From: Rotaria sp. Silwood1 | Lineage: Eukaryota; Rotifera; Eurotatoria; Philodinida; Philodinidae | DNA: 64,000 bases | Assembly (NCBI GenBank): GCA_905250075.1 | Contig: CAJNOP010000037.1 | Coordinates: forward strand, 22,540-86,539 | Direction: 5' to 3' | Shown here: positions 1 to 13,679 of the stretch, piece after piece | Position numbering within the stretch: position 1 is the stretch's first letter | Layout of the letters: every line of letters begins with the position of its first letter | Notes under the pieces: generated by a model | Seen by the model: the letters and a program-made list of their open reading frames with translations, nothing else | Told to the model about the DNA's origin: nothing | The model's database searches: none | Position numbers and translations under genes: made by a program

Positions 1-953
1 ACCGTGTGTCCGTAGGGAAAATTTTCAATCATGCTATCGGTCTTAGTTTTTTTCGAGATGCATTGATTCTTCCAAATTAATCAACTCAATCGAGAATTTT
101 TCTTCAAAACTTAACTTTTTCCTTAAAAAATAAGACATGAAAAAGAGACGCTATGTGATGCCAGTCATTCATTGAACATTTTATGGACAATCAATCAAAA
201 TATTAGAAAGACTAATACTGCAAATTAAAAAAAAAATACATTCTTCATGTTAACTGTTTGTTGACACCACCGCTGGTAGTGTTTGCAACTTCCAGTTTCA
301 GCTATAAATGATTGCAGATAATATTACCCTATCTAAAATCGAATTATTTATTACGATGATTTCAAATTATTCGAGAAGAAAGTAGTTTCCGAATATATTT
401 TAAAGAAAAGAACACCAGTATAACGTACATTATGGAATGTTTTTGAAATACTTTTCTTCTATTATTTAATATCTGTAACACATAATAGCAGATAACTCGA
501 TTCCGGCTGTTCAGAAAAAGCATTAATTTCTATTTGAGAACTGTTTATTAAATATATTGTCCTGATCAAATAATAAAACGAACTAAGGGGGGCAGTTTAT
601 AGCGACATCTATTTATCATTGTCTGCTTTTTATAATTAATCAACTATAAAAACATCAATATTTAGTTAATATGAATAATTTAAGTATATATTAGCATATA
701 TACTTCAAAATTATTGTTGTCATGGTTTAGGATTGGTTAAATATTATTGACAAACGACTGATTAAATTCATTTTATGCGGTACAAATGATATCATTATGG
801 CTGCCAACGGACAGAGACCGCCTTTTTTTTTTCTTTAAACAAGTGAAGAAGTCATGTTGGTCTTTGATAAATTGTATATATATCATTATTTCAGATTCAT
901 TATTTGTTTTCTTTTTGCAACATTTCTTCAATTGTGTCAAAAAAAATAAAAAG
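1..953. other. 5' intergenic DNA, no gene seen
   Basis: AT-rich DNA upstream of the cytochrome b5 gene. I see no long open frame, splice-linked exon or structured RNA. The proximal part must hold the cytochrome b5 promoter and 5' UTR, but no unambiguous TATA box or initiator can be assigned by eye. Confidence 0.5.
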
Positions 954-1605
954 ATGGCTTCTACTGATGTTACTTCCAATACAAAGATACTTACACTAGC
1001 CGAAATTCGAAAATTAGCTGAAGATAAAGATAGATGTATACTGACGATCAATAATCGTGTATATGATGTTACAAGATTCCTTGAAGAGGTTTGTAATGAT
1101 ATCACTAGCAGATTTTAACTAAAAAAATTTGTTTTTCAATATTTTTAAGCATCCAGGTGGTGAAGAAGTCTTAAAAGAACAGCATGGTAAAGATGCAACC
1201 AATGCTTTTGAAGATGTTGGTCATAGTTCCGATGCACGGGAACAAATGAAACAATTTGAAATAGCTCAAGTTGATCCTGTAAGTTAATTTATATTCTTTA
1301 TTTTAATCTACTCACTTCCTCTTTTTTGTTTTGCTTTCTCTACGTCTAGAGTGATATTAAGACACCGGTAAAAAGTTTATCTTTAAAATACTTCAAAAAT
1401 ATTAATTATTTTATTTTTCTTCTTTTTTAAGACTCGTCCTGTAATTGCCAAACCAAACGGTAGTACAGGTGTTGCTCGTGATGATGCTGGATTATCGTGG
1501 ACTAAATGGGTTATTCCTCTTGTGATAGCCATAGCAGCTGCAGTTCTGTTTAAGTTACTTACAAAACCTGAAGTGAATGTTAATCGACCACCAACAGCTA
1601 TTTAG
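954..1605 (+). CDS. CYB5: Cytochrome b5, tail-anchored
   Basis: Four exons (954-1088, 1150-1278, 1350-1367, 1432-1605) give a 151-residue protein. The N-terminal half is a cytochrome b5 heme domain: exon 2 opens with the diagnostic HPGG motif, whose His46 should be the first axial ligand, and His70 in the GHSSDAR segment the second. A hydrophilic linker leads to a hydrophobic segment (about residues 119-137) near the C-terminus, as in microsomal or mitochondrial-outer-membrane b5 that carries electrons to fatty-acid desaturases, P450s and sterol enzymes. The tail after the anchor is long ([12 protein letters not shown]). The third exon is only 18 nt. The start codon is the first in-frame ATG and lies just before the typical [10 protein letters not shown] start of the domain. 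Which membrane it enters cannot be decided from sequence. Confidence 0.95.
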
Positions 1606-1653
1606 ATTTTTTTTCTTTTTCCTATCTATTATCTATGATTTACAATTCTATTA

Positions 1654-1659
1654 AATAAA
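1654..1659 (+). terminator. Poly(A) signal of the cytochrome b5 gene
   Basis: Canonical AATAAA hexamer about 50 nt after the cytochrome b5 stop and upstream of the next gene's start at 1826. The placement suits cleavage and polyadenylation, but no transcript evidence is available. Confidence 0.55.
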
Positions 1660-1825
1660 AAGGGAAAGAAAAAACAAAAAAATATTAATTTAAATCAAAA
1701 TAAATATTTTAAATCGTGATAATTTTTCTTCTAGATATAATCTTATTTATATTATTATCTCATTGTATTCATTATCCATCTTGTCGCAAATATAAAAAAA
1801 CCAAAATAAATAATTTTGCAACACG

Positions 1826-4800
1826 ATGGCAGAAGCTCAATTAACAAATCAATTAACACGTATCGATTCAATGACAAATGTTGAATTACGTGCTGAATTA
1901 AAACGACGTGGTTGTCCAACATCAGGAAATAAGAAAGATCTATTAGCTAAATTACGTGTTGCTTTACAAAAAGAATATGAACAAACAGCTGTACCAAATT
2001 CATCAAATATTGATTCAACAAATTTTGATGGACGAAATAATAATCTTTCTGGTTTACAACAATCACCTGTTGTACGATTAGATGCTAATAGACCTTCATT
2101 AGATAATTCAACAACATCATCAAATACTTATATGACACCACATAGTGGTAGTCCAATTGTATATTCAGAACATATACAGAGTGCAGAAGTACCATTAACA
2201 TATACTAATTTACAAATTCATGATCAAGTAAGAAATAAAAATATTATTTTCTTATGTATACAAATAATATAAACAAAGAAATTTTTTCTCACGTAGTATG
2301 TCTGATCCAGCTCAAATTTTTTTATAAATATTTTAGTCGAATTGAGATGCTTGTGTTTTTTTTTTCTCTTCAAAATGTTGTTGCTACGAAAATCAGTACC
2401 TTTTAAACAATTACTACTATTGAAAAAAAAACATTTTTTGATAATCCTTTCAGTATTTTTCTTCTTCTGAGCTCTAGAAACGTTTTTTTTTTTGAAAGAA
2501 AAAAAAAAACATAAACCTCGATTTTATCCTAATTATCATAAAAAAAGGAGGAAGTATTAGGACTTTGACTCTATGACAACTTTTGCTTTACTTATTGAGA
2601 TCGATCTTCTTTAAAAGCTTCTTAATTTTTAGTAAAGTTGTTCTCTATAAATCCCAAAAAAGAGAGAGTTCACTTAAATATATCTTGTGATTTCTATCGT
2701 CATTATGCACTGCAAATCATGTAGGTCTTTGATTATTACTTATTAATGTTTGGATTAACACATTTTAAAACGATCCACTCTTTAGTACATTGTTTCACAG
2801 CATGTCGTTTGAGACTTCGAATAACTTCGAACGTGTCAGACTTTTATAGCTCATTTTGACGTTGCAAGTGTTTAGAAACTTACAATAAAAGATTTAAATA
2901 ACTTAAAGTTTATAATAGTCATAGATATTTGAGTTGACATCGAAAAAAAAAAGCCGAATTTTTAAAACAAATCGATAATGTAATATTTTTTATACTTTGG
3001 ATGATCTTGATGTTTACGAATCAAAATTGAATAGTCTCGTATTTACAAATAAAAAGTAAGATTTTGAATAAGCTTGATCAATAGCCGAGTTGCCACCATC
3101 TATTAATTGGTCATGATTTTTAGAGCAATCTATTTATTGAATCTAAAACGTAGATGTATTCAATTATCTTTTTTTTTTTCTGACGACTCTTTATCAAGAT
3201 AATATTACTCAGTTTATTGACTTTTAGCTTTCTTATCGTTTCTCTGCTACAGTGTACTATGATTATATTAAAACAACAGAGGTTCGTTTTCATTGAACTT
3301 AAGATCATTATTAAATTCATTTTATATATTGTTTACAGAAAAGAAATTGCACATTCTGCATACACTTCAAAACAACTTGAGTTTACAATAAAATGAAATA
3401 AAGACAGACTATTTCTACTATTTATTTAGTAAACTTGCAAAAAATCTTTCTTTATTTCTATCTCATAACAGAATATGACGTCTTTTGTTTGCCTCAAAAA
3501 TAAGAACATAAACAATATATATGGACTATTTCAAGCAGAAAGAGATACACTTCACCTTGTATTTAACCTTAGTTTTTTTTTACTAGGGTTATATATTTTT
3601 TTTGAGTAAGTTTTTTAACATTGAAATATGTAAAAAATTTTCATAAAACTATCCGAAAACTATGCCCAAAAACTTTAGGATAAACGCTAGAACACAAATA
3701 ATATCGATAGTGAAATATCTTTAATATTCTGACGAAAGATTTGTATTGTGAACTTTGCATTCGACTATTAGAGAATTGTTTCATTTGTATATTGGCATTT
3801 CGTTATGTCGCTAAACGAAAAGACAATCAATTATTTATGAAAATCTAAGCATACTCAGAAAAAACATTACATAGAATTTTTATACTCTTCGAAGTTGTCT
3901 TTAGAATGTATTCTATAGCTTTTCAAAAAAAATTACCTCAATCAGGAGATTTTTTTAAACTAAAATGCACGAAGTAAAAGTCAATATACTTTATTTTCAG
4001 TCACATGGATAACCCTAGTATAATACTCATAAGTTCTCTTGACAAAAGTGAATTGTTTAAGGTGTCTAGATTAAGTTTACATATAAAAATTAGTTCTAGA
4101 AACGTTCATTATCACGAAATACATGTGTCTCAATTTTGACCAGTGTTACATCACTAACGAATAATTTCATTCATGTATACCATGATTTTCTATTTTTATA
4201 GACTACAGGACAACAAGCACCTGTATACAATTTAAAAGTGCAACAAAATATTCATCAATCTCCAGCACCAATGATTCCTGTTCCTCAACAATTAACAATT
4301 TCACCATCGGAAAGATCTCAAATCTATGATCAATCTCTTTTATATAATCAACAAAAAGAACAAGAACATACACCAATGCATACACGTCAAAAACGAACAA
4401 GTGTTGATAATCAAATCGATACATCTATGTCTTCAACTATACCTTTAGCAATACCAGAGAAAAGATCACGAACACGAAGTAAAAAAACATCTGTTGATTC
4501 TCAACAAAATGAAATTCAACAATCGATACCATCCATGGAAAATCTTTCAAATGAAATCATCAATACAACACCACCTATTGAACCAACGATTACCGACGAA
4601 TCAATTGTTATCAATGCATCAACAAGTGATAATAATGGTAACAATATCGAGGTGAATCCTATTGTGAGTAAGAGTAATGAGGAAGAACAGAAAGATAGAG
4701 ATAATATAAGAGAAGAAAGAGAAGATTCACGTTCGCCATCTGTAGGCAGTAGTAGTGCCAAATCTGAGTCTGTTATTAAAGAAATTCCGTTGTCCGGTGA

Positions 4801-7800
4801 AAGACATCGTTTGAGTCGATCGAAATCACCTAAATCACGTTGGCGTCATTCACCTTCACCACAACAACAGACTAATCAATCAATAACGATTGAAGAAGAA
4901 GCAAACTCGGTTGTAACACCTACAAATGATGACAATAAGTATGTATTATAAATTTATATCTTTAATACATAAATATTTCAATAAATTATTTATTTAGTAC
5001 GACTAATGAACAGGTTGAAAAGTCATCATCTGTGTTAACTCCAGTTACCGAGGAAGAAAATAATTTAGCTGGCAATGAAAACAAACAAGTAATAATTGTT
5101 TCTTAAATATTTTTCAAATAATAATGTTTTGTTTATTGTTTCAGGACGAACCATCTGAAGCGAAAAACCAAGAAACTACGACGAGTAAATACTTGTTTTC
5201 TTTTTGGTAGTATTCTACCCACGAAAAAAATTCATACGAACTGTATTTTCAATATAAAAAACTGAGTTGATGGTTTAGAACTACTTGACATATATATATA
5301 ATATAAAGGAGTAGATGCTCACAATATAAAATAAAAATTTTATAACAAATATTCATATATTCTTGGAATGTTTTTAAATACATTCTTGAATAACAATCGT
5401 TAATTACTCATTTTGTGCTTCATCAGTCATATCATCTTATTCACATAATAATTTTCAAATGATTTTTTTATACTTTTTGACTAATCAGGTCTCATATTAG
5501 ATCATTATTGTTAAAATCAGGGCTATAACCTGTTCATTGGCTTAATCCAATATTATGTACTTAACTCAGGAATGTGGTCGATAGAACCTGTCAATTTCGG
5601 GTTAGAAATTTTTCTATTAATCAGGTCTAATAGTTTTGTACTTGATGGGCTCTGGTGACTGATGAAGTATAGAATGATTTATTAACAAACATTATTCAAC
5701 GATATATTTTTACAAATTTCAATGACAGATCGACATTTTATATTAAATTTTTATTTATATTATAAGCGTCTACTCTTGTACTAAACTCATCGTCTCAATA
5801 GAAGTCTCTGAGACTTCTGTTATGGAGGAAACTACTGATATGACTTGGATGTGAGTATTTTTGAAGAGAATACTCACACACTCACATGATATCATGCTAT
5901 GACGAGCAGAAGAAATATGAGTTCATTAATTGGTGATGATGTTCATATACACCTGCTTTCAGATAAAGTGGTGATTACATAGTACATAGTAGCAATGATT
6001 TTAGATGTCGATGTCAAATGAAAATGATGTCTAGAGACTCCTCTTAATCATGAGTATTTACGTCTGGAAAAGTCTTTTTTTTATCTACAGACAATAACTG
6101 ACCAAAGTTAATTTAATAACATCTAGAAAAACCGCCGGAGGTCTTCTATTTCGGGAAGCGATTTATTCACATATATCTATGCCAATTTATTCTAAATGAA
6201 AAACTCCATATTTTTATATCGAAGATGTGATTCGCATGGATTTAGTTTTTAATAGATTAATTTTTAATGATTTACACATAAGTTGCTGATTTTTCTGATA
6301 GAAAATGAATTATTATCAACTGATAATCAACAACCAGAAAAAGCTGCACCTCAACAACAACTTAAACCTAGTCGATCTCAAACATCATCGTCATCATCAT
6401 CAGCATCATTAATGAAAGGTCTTAATCGATCAACAACAAGTAATCGAATGAATTTATCATCAGATGTTCTCAAAGTAAATCTTTTTGTTTCTTTAACTTT
6501 CATCTGAATTATTTATTTTATTTTAATCTTTCTTTTTTTTTTAAATAGACACTTATTCCTGATATAAGTTTAGCACCTGTATCTGTCATTAATGATGAAC
6601 TTGAAGCATCAATAAATGAACAAGATCATGGTGATGATATTGAACATTTATCTAATCAACCAGTACTTGAGACAAGTGTTAGTAGTGGTTTTCGTTTATC
6701 TGATTCGTTGACAATTGGTGAATTAGCTGATCAAAAACAACAACGTAATCGAACTGTTGTCATTGATGTTGCTGTATGTAAAAAAAATTCTTAATTCTAT
6801 TCAATTTGATGTTGTAACTTTTTTCATTTAGGTTGATTCTTCATCATTAAACGATGATCTTGTTGGAAATAGTTCGGATAGTCGAAAAAAAATTCAAGCA
6901 CCAGCACCACCTGCTCGTATTGCATCATTTGAATCAAAAACATTACTCGATGGAAAAACTAATGGTATATAGATTTTGAATAGAATAAATTTCTTTCAAA
7001 TAATCTATTTTAAATAAATAAGTAATTAATTTTTTTTTTCTTTATATGTTTAGCTTTGATGATGGATGAACCAGTACGTGTAAAAGATGCTACAGCAACA
7101 CTTGAACCACCTAGTCGAATATTATACATTCGTGGTCTTACTCGTCCATTTACTCTACCATTATTAAAAGAACTTCTTAGTCGTTTTGGTAAATTAGTTG
7201 ATGGCGAATTTTGGCTTGATAAAATAAAAAGTCAATGTTTTGTCACAGTAAATATCCTTATCATTCTGAAAAATTCTTTTTAAATATTTTTGTATTATAT
7301 TTTAGTATAATACTCTTGAAGAAGCACAAAATGCGCGTGAAGGTCTTGACGGTTGTCGATGGCCATCAACAAATCCAAAAACATTATCTGTTCGTTTTGG
7401 TCGACATGATGAAGTATGATTTTTTTTTTAAAATGCGAAATTTTTAAAAATAATTTCTTTATTTATAGTTTGAATTTAGCAAAACACATGATTTACCACC
7501 TGATCAAATGTCAATTGGTAAAGAAGATTCTATACTGTTTTTGTTTTTTTTTTTTTTTTTATTTAATTAATTTTATTTTCTAGATGCAATGGATACTACA
7601 AATAATCGTCTTGTACAAGAAAAACCAACTTCTGTTAATAAAATTTCAACATCATCAACACGTCGATCTGTAAGTCCAAATGATGAATCAAAAGTAAATA
7701 AAAAAGTTCGTCCAACTGGTAATACCGATGTAAGAGAATGGGATTTACCGAAATTTCAAGAAGAAAAAGAAAAATCACCAACAGAGCGTAAAATTATTGA

Positions 7801-8692
7801 AGAATCAAAAAGTAATATTAAATAAATAATAAAATAATTCTATTTTATTCATTTTTATTTTGTAAATATTAGCAAAATCTAATGAACCACCACCAAAAGG
7901 ACTTGATGATTATTTCCGTAAAACAAAAGCCAAACCGGCAATTTATTGGTTACCATTAACTGAAGAACAAGTAGGATCTTTTAAAAAGAATATTGTATTA
8001 AGTAAAATATTTTCTTTTATTTTCTTTTAGATAATTGAACGAACTCGTCAACAGCAACAACGTAATGCTGAACGTGATGAAGAACAGAGAAAACGACAAC
8101 TTGAAGAAAATGCTCGTGCATCCAATAACAATAAAGATTCAGTAAGAATTTATATTCTAATCAATAAATTTCGTGAAACACGATCTAAAAAGAGTGTTAA
8201 CGTATATAGGGTAGAAATTTGAATACTATGTCCTGCATTCAGAGCACGTCGGATTGATTCCGAGTCAGAAAATTTTGAGTATGACAGGGTTTGTCCATGT
8301 GTCACAAGCTGTAACAGACATCGTTGATATACGATCAAAGCTCGTATACTAATAATGTTTCATTGTAATATGTGAGATAGCTTCTTATTGGGTTTTGTGA
8401 AGATTAAATAAAAGGATGGTGAAGAAATTTGTTGCAAAATAGATAGAATAAAACAATCTTCTTGTGATTAGCAACAACAGAGTTACATCATGTTTCATAT
8501 TATAATCTTAAGAGGATTTCGTTAGCATCTTTTATTAAATTAATTGTTTTTATTTCGTAGAAACCTCGTACAAATAATAATGATAATAGATCTACAACTC
8601 GTACTCATCGTCGATCACCGTCACCTAAAGAAAAACGTAGACGAATTTCATCAAGTCCATCACCACGTGCACGAGATAATAAACGACATTAG
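1826..8692 (+). CDS. ACIN1: Acinus (SAP-RRM-RSB protein; ASAP complex, exon-junction complex)
   Basis: Fourteen exons (1826-2227, 4202-4938, 4998-5088, 5145-5184, 6302-6474, 6549-6773, 6832-6964, 7054-7247, 7306-7413, 7469-7517, 7584-7811, 7873-7970, 8031-8141, 8561-8692) stay in phase and encode 906 residues. A SAP DNA/RNA-binding domain lies at about residues 16-50. Then comes a long Ser/Gln/Asn-rich low-complexity region, an RRM at about 620-705 ([12 protein letters not shown] to the SVRFGRHDE end), and near 803-826 the RSB motif ([20 protein letters not shown]) by which Acinus binds RNPS1 and SAP18. An Arg/Ser-rich tail follows. This order is specific for Acinus, which joins RNPS1 and SAP18 in the ASAP complex on exon-junction complexes. 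Human ACIN1 is longer, mainly in low-complexity sequence. Two introns are long (2228-4201 and 5185-6301); exon 4 (40 nt) is the least certain. Confidence 0.92.
2228..4201 (+). other. Long first intron of the Acinus gene (1,974 nt)
   Basis: It lies between the GTAAGA donor after codon 134 and the TTTATAG acceptor before 4202. It is far longer than the 45-80-nt introns around it. It is AT-rich with many poly-A/T tracts; I found no conserved coding segment, inverted repeat or RNA gene in it. An intronic regulatory element or old mobile-element remnant is possible but not shown. Confidence 0.7.
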
Positions 8693-9035
8693 ATATTATT
8701 GATTCTTTCAATCAAGAGTGTACATAATCTATACTCTTTCTTTTTTGTTTGTTAGTTTTTTTTTTTTCGTTGTTGTATTTGCTCTGTGTCTGTGAGATTC
8801 GACCGAAGAAGAAATGAAAAAACATGCTTGTATACGTCAACTATCATTTATTTCTTCAGTTTGTTTTACTTTCATTTCCTGAGAGTATCTCATTGATGTT
8901 TGTATTGTGTTTTGTTCTCCTTTTCTTTGTCTTCTACTTCTGAAACAGCAAATAAAAAACAACAATTTTTTGCTTTCTTGATTTCATTATATTCATATTG
9001 AAACATTTGAAGATAGTAGTTATTAGAGAAAGAAA
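8693..9035. promoter_or_regulatory. Compact Acinus 3' end / PCMT1 promoter interval, with AATAAA at 8951
   Basis: Only 343 nt separate the Acinus stop from the PCMT1 start. A canonical AATAAA lies at 8951-8956, about 80 nt before the PCMT1 ATG, so the Acinus 3' UTR takes up most of the gap and the PCMT1 promoter must overlap it. There is no open frame here. Confidence 0.5.
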
Positions 9036-9758
9036 ATGGCTCGTACACATCATGATCTTATTCAATCACTTGTTGATGAAAATGTTATCAGAGATGAACG
9101 AATTAAGCATGCTATGTTAGCAACAGATAGATTTGACTTTGTAACTAATCGAATGTATGAAGATGCCCCACAATCAAGTAATAAATTCTCACCAACGCAA
9201 TACACTTGAATAATACGTATTGTCTGTCTTTTTTTTACAGTTGGTTATAATGTAACAATATCCGCTCCACATATGCATGCTTTTGCACTTGAAATATTAG
9301 GAGATAAACTTGTACCAGGTGCTCGTGTACTTGATGTTGGTTCGGGTTCAGGATATTTAACATTATGTATGGCTCGTCTTGTTTATCCAACTGGAAAAGT
9401 ATTTGGAATAGAACATATTCCAGAATTAGTTAATTTATCATTAAGAAATATTGCTAAAAATGGTCGTTCATTTCTTGATGATGGTACATTACAAATCGTT
9501 TTAGGTGATGGACGTTTAGGTTACCCACAGGGTGAACCATATGATGCTATTCATGTAGGAGCAGCAGCACCACACTGTCCTATAGCATTGATTAGTCAAT
9601 TAAAACCTGGTGGACGTATAGTTGTACCTGTTGGTATTGGAAATCAAAAAATGATGATTTATGAAAAATCATTAGATGGTCGCCAAGTACACGAGTTTGC
9701 AACAATAGATGTAAATTATGTACCATTAACAGATAAAAATGAACAATGGTATTATTGA
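9036..9758 (+). CDS. PCMT1: Protein-L-isoaspartate O-methyltransferase
   Basis: Two exons (9036-9177 and 9241-9758), joined in phase through an Ile codon, encode 219 residues; human PCMT1 has 227. The enzyme uses S-adenosylmethionine to methylate isoaspartyl residues in aged proteins, starting their repair in the cytosol. The family signature IGYNVTISAPHMHA begins at residue 48, and SAM-binding motif I (VLDVGSGSGYL) lies at 77-87. It is followed by the GIEHIPELV acidic-loop region and the LKPGGRIVVPVG segment. The N-terminal 47 residues, with HDLIQSLVDENVI and the MLATDRFDFV block, also match the family. The model looks complete and intact. It follows the Acinus gene closely on the same strand, with no functional link apparent. 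Confidence 0.96.
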
Positions 9759-12714
9759 TTATATACGCGATTTTGTACGGTGGCCATTATAAACTTGCAT
9801 TTAACTATCGGTGATATTTTAGATTAGTAGATAAAAAGTATTTAATAAGTCAATTCTTTTCTCATATTTTTCTTCGTTATGATAAGCTCAGAAATCGACG
9901 ACAATCTTGCATCTATTCTTACTAGATTCTTTGTTTTCCTCATCGTATTAGATACAATTCTTTTTTTGTCTAGAAGTTCAGTCAAGATGCTTTCCATCAA
10001 TGATAGTAGAGCAACAAAACGATTCTCGCCAAAGTTTATAAATAGATAGTTATCCTTAGTTTCTCATATGTCTATATTGATTGCTTGCACATGTTTTCTC
10101 ACTGTTTTCTACAAATAACCTTTTACATTTAAGATGCAATGCAAACAAAGTAAGTTATTATTTAAATAAATGATTTTATTTTTCTTCTCAAGCTTCTTAT
10201 AATCTACTCGATGAAAATTTTATAAAAATGGCTGTGAACTTCTACTTCTTCCTTTCTTATTACTTTTAACGATATTTTTATTTATTTTTTGGTATTGTAT
10301 TATCATCCTATTCATTTTTTTAATGCATGCAATTCCAGTGAAAAATTCTACAATAAAATAACAGTGTAAAAGAAATCATAACAGATTCATATTAATCATG
10401 AAAATAAAACACAAGAATCTTGTTAATGTATTAAAAAACTCGTCCTATCATGTGATGAAAAAGAAAATTAAACTTCATCTCTAAGACTCGGTAGAGTGTT
10501 TCCAAATAAGAGATTTCTTGTCTCGCCAATCAAGATTTTATCTAATGAATTTTTGTTTGATTTGCAACGTCTTTTTGATCACATAAGAATCTTGACGTCA
10601 GTAGCTTTTATTTTTAGCAAAACCAAGAATCTGGAAATAATGAAAATAGGAATATTCTTGCGTTTTGTCATTTCTAGACGCAACTCTCAGCAGAAATACG
10701 CTCACAATTCGTCTTTATCGACTTGATGAGTTAGTAGATGGCTGTACTTTTTTTTAGTTTATCAATCTTACGTTTTTATTTTTTCGAACAAATGAAATAA
10801 ACTCTACTTAACGTTTTGGATGATACAAATTGAGCTTCGATAGTTTACGCTTATTTTTGAAAATAAAATGAAAGATAACAGTGACTTTGAATCAAATGAT
10901 TGAAATGATTACGAATTCAATGTTTCGACCATCTAAGTCGTCATTATCAAGAATAGTATGTACAAATTAGAAACAATATTGATATATATACATAGATAAC
11001 AGAAAGAAAAAGGTGGACTATATATGATTACTAATATAGGATATTGAATATAGCAACAAAGAAAAGAAAGACAAATTGAATACAAGTAACGGAAACACAA
11101 TTAGTGTCTATTATATTAGCTGACGATTAGAGTTATATGTGTTGTTATCGATTGATGAAAGAAAGATAAGTTCTTGTCACTTGTTATATGATGTGTATGT
11201 AGAAAATGAAAGAAAAGAAAACAAAGATAGAATATTTGTTGACATAATGTTCGTTCTATTTCGTTTTACTTAACCATTCGGATATAATTATATATTTCTT
11301 GGTAAGACGTCAGAGAACACAATCAATGGCATTGAATGTGTTGTGCGATTGAGTTTTGTCTTGAACGCTTGGATCAATAGAGATTCTTTCACCAGTAGAA
11401 GAGTGTTGGTGTTGTGTTCATCAAGACCTACATAACTATCTAACCCACCTTCACCTATCCTGTTACACCGACGGCAAAGTAAAAATAGCTACATGAGACG
11501 GATGATGATAGTTGATGAAAAATAATATCAGACGGTTTTGAAATATGTTTGTTAGTCTCTTACATCCTTCTTCAAAGTAGAATACTATCAGACTATTCAA
11601 AATTATACATAATGATGATTGTAAAAGTGAGACCAACAACGCTTAGACGGTTATTATCAACGACTACGCGATTAGAGATTACCTTTTAATGTAACTGGTG
11701 AGAACGACTTGTCACGTAAAATTAATAGACTGTAAGATGCTTGTCTGACATTCTTCAGTTGTTTTTGTAATGTTGATGCAACAGACTGTATAGTGCCATG
11801 GAGCACAATTAAAGTTCAGTTTTTTATAGATTTTTTTTAATATTTTGTCCCATTGTAAAGATACCTATATCGGATATTTTCAATAAATTTTCTAATGAAA
11901 CAACGTAGAAGAATTCTTAGTAGATGTATCATACTTTTTACATGATGATTAATAATATTGCAGAACCCACGAAGTATGTACAAATATATACATGAATGTG
12001 TCGAGAAGATATCGTTCATGACTTTTCTTGGTTATTCATATGCCAACTCACCAGTGAGTCGGCTGGCACAAAGAAACGCATAGATAAAAACCAATCATTG
12101 ACAAATGTTACTAGAAAAGTAACCGCTAACAACGTCAAGATATCAACAAATAGTTACTTCTTTTTTAGATCAAGTGCGTTATAACTACTGTTTATTTGAG
12201 AGTATCAGATTTCGAACGAGTAGATTTCGAATGATAACTGGCGCGATAGTATGGATGTCTTTTAGAATTTATATCAATTATTTTTAAAAACAATTGATAT
12301 ATCAAAAGATTAGAACTCCATGAGACAGTTCTGAAGTCGAATTATTTTAAAACAAATGAAATGATGCTAATCAACAGTGTGTAAGAACTGAAACATAGAA
12401 ATTCACAAACTGTAAAGGCTTACTCCTCAAAAAAAAAATCAATTTTCATGAAAAATATGAAAAGTGAGATAAACGCTTATAATGGTAGTCCGAAGTCTGG
12501 TTTTTTATTTGGTATCTGGTTTCTTTCCAGAAACTTTCGTAATCTTCTGCTTGAAAGGTAGGATTTTTCAGATACAGTAGAAAATATTTTTTTTACTTTT
12601 TTCCTCAGTTTATACTCTTCTGATCTCGCAGTCCAAAATTCTCAAAGGAGCTTCATTCTATATGTTTAAGTCGTGTTTATTTGAAAGAGTATATCAAAAC
12701 ACAGTGGAGTATTA
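9759..12714. other. Gene-poor intergenic region
   Basis: About 3 kb of AT-rich DNA between PCMT1 and the palindromic element. The open frames present (for example 10496-10726) are short, of biased composition and not supported by splice-linked neighbours or family motifs. I see no RNA gene or strong repeat in it. Confidence 0.5.
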
Positions 12715-13679
12715 AAGGGTGTTCCGGAAGTTCTGAACCGATTTTAAAATTTATCGTTCTCGCATTCAACAAACGCAAACTCTTTGAAACTTTGACATAT
12801 TATTGCACATATGTAGTGCCACATAACTACAAAGTTTGAGATCTATAGGTTCTACTGTAGAGGAGAACCTGTAACAACACTATGATGTACTATTTTTAAA
12901 ATTTTCCTGTATCCCGAGTCTACCAAAATATCTATATTTCGGCTTAGGTAGATGATAAAATCTTGAATTTTTTTTAAAAGCTGCGCCGTGAAAAGCTCTA
13001 CAAAAATTGTAATAACAAATCCCTATTGACTTATGTTGATGGTTTCTGCCATACATAAAATGAAAAATCTACATGATGGTACTACTTCTCACCATATTGT
13101 GCGTAATAAAAAATGTTTGGAAGAACATTATGTTTTGCATGTATCTCAGCTTGAGAAAATGATAAAATCTTGATTTCTTTTTCAAAAGACGCACTGTCGA
13201 AAGCTCTACAAAAGCTATATAAACAAATTCCTATTGGAAAGCAAAAAGGTCTTCCAAACCTTTTTTTTATTACGCATAATATGGTGAGAAGTAGTACTAC
13301 CATACAGATTTTTCATTTTGAGTATGGCAGAAACCATTAACACAAAGTCAATAGGGATTTGTTATTGCACTATTTGTAGAGCTTTTCACGGCGCATCTTT
13401 TAAAGAAAAATTCAAGTTTTTATCATTTACCTAAGCCAAGATATAGACGTAATAAAAAAATGTTGCACACCTCGAAGATGACCAGGAAAATTTAAAAAAT
13501 AGTACATGTCAGTATTGTTACAGTTGCTCATCCATAGTAGAACCTATAGACCTCAAACTTTATAGTTATGTAATACTATATATGTACAACAATCTACCAA
13601 AGTTTGAACAAATTTGCTTTTGTAGAATGCGAGAACGATAAATTTTAAAATCGTTTCAGAATTTCCGGAACACCCCTTA
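12715..13679. mobile_element. Large palindromic mariner-type MITE (about 965 bp)
   Basis: The left end AAGGGTGTTCCGGAA recurs inverted at the right end (reverse complement AAGGGGTGTTCCGGAA). The match is not limited to short termini: the stretch through CGTTCTCGCATTC pairs end to end, and so do inner blocks, for example 13018-13125 with about 13249-13360. The element is therefore nearly one long hairpin with a loop of about 120 nt. That loop contains a diverged direct copy of part of the left arm (compare about 12958-13030 with 13160-13235). TA dinucleotides stand at or one base from each end, as expected for Tc1/mariner target duplication. No transposase is encoded, so it would depend on an enzyme supplied elsewhere. 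Confidence 0.8.

Noticed and set aside
4203..4761. Minus-strand frames (4203-4424 and 4516-4761) across the large Acinus exon.
   Set aside because: They are complementary-strand shadows of Gln/Ser/Asn-rich coding sequence.
5802..5850. Exon-like segment between an AATAG acceptor and a GTGAGT donor in the long Acinus intron.
   Set aside because: Its 49-nt length and the incoming phase 1 lead to an in-frame TGA; direct joining of 5184 to 6302 keeps the frame.
8142..8560. Retained open frame in the last Acinus intron (minus strand 8150-8338).
   Set aside because: No similarity or splice support; the flanking exons join cleanly in phase without it.
10496..10726. 76-codon plus-strand frame in the region after PCMT1.
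   Set aside because: No motif, no exon partners and composition like the neighbouring noncoding DNA.
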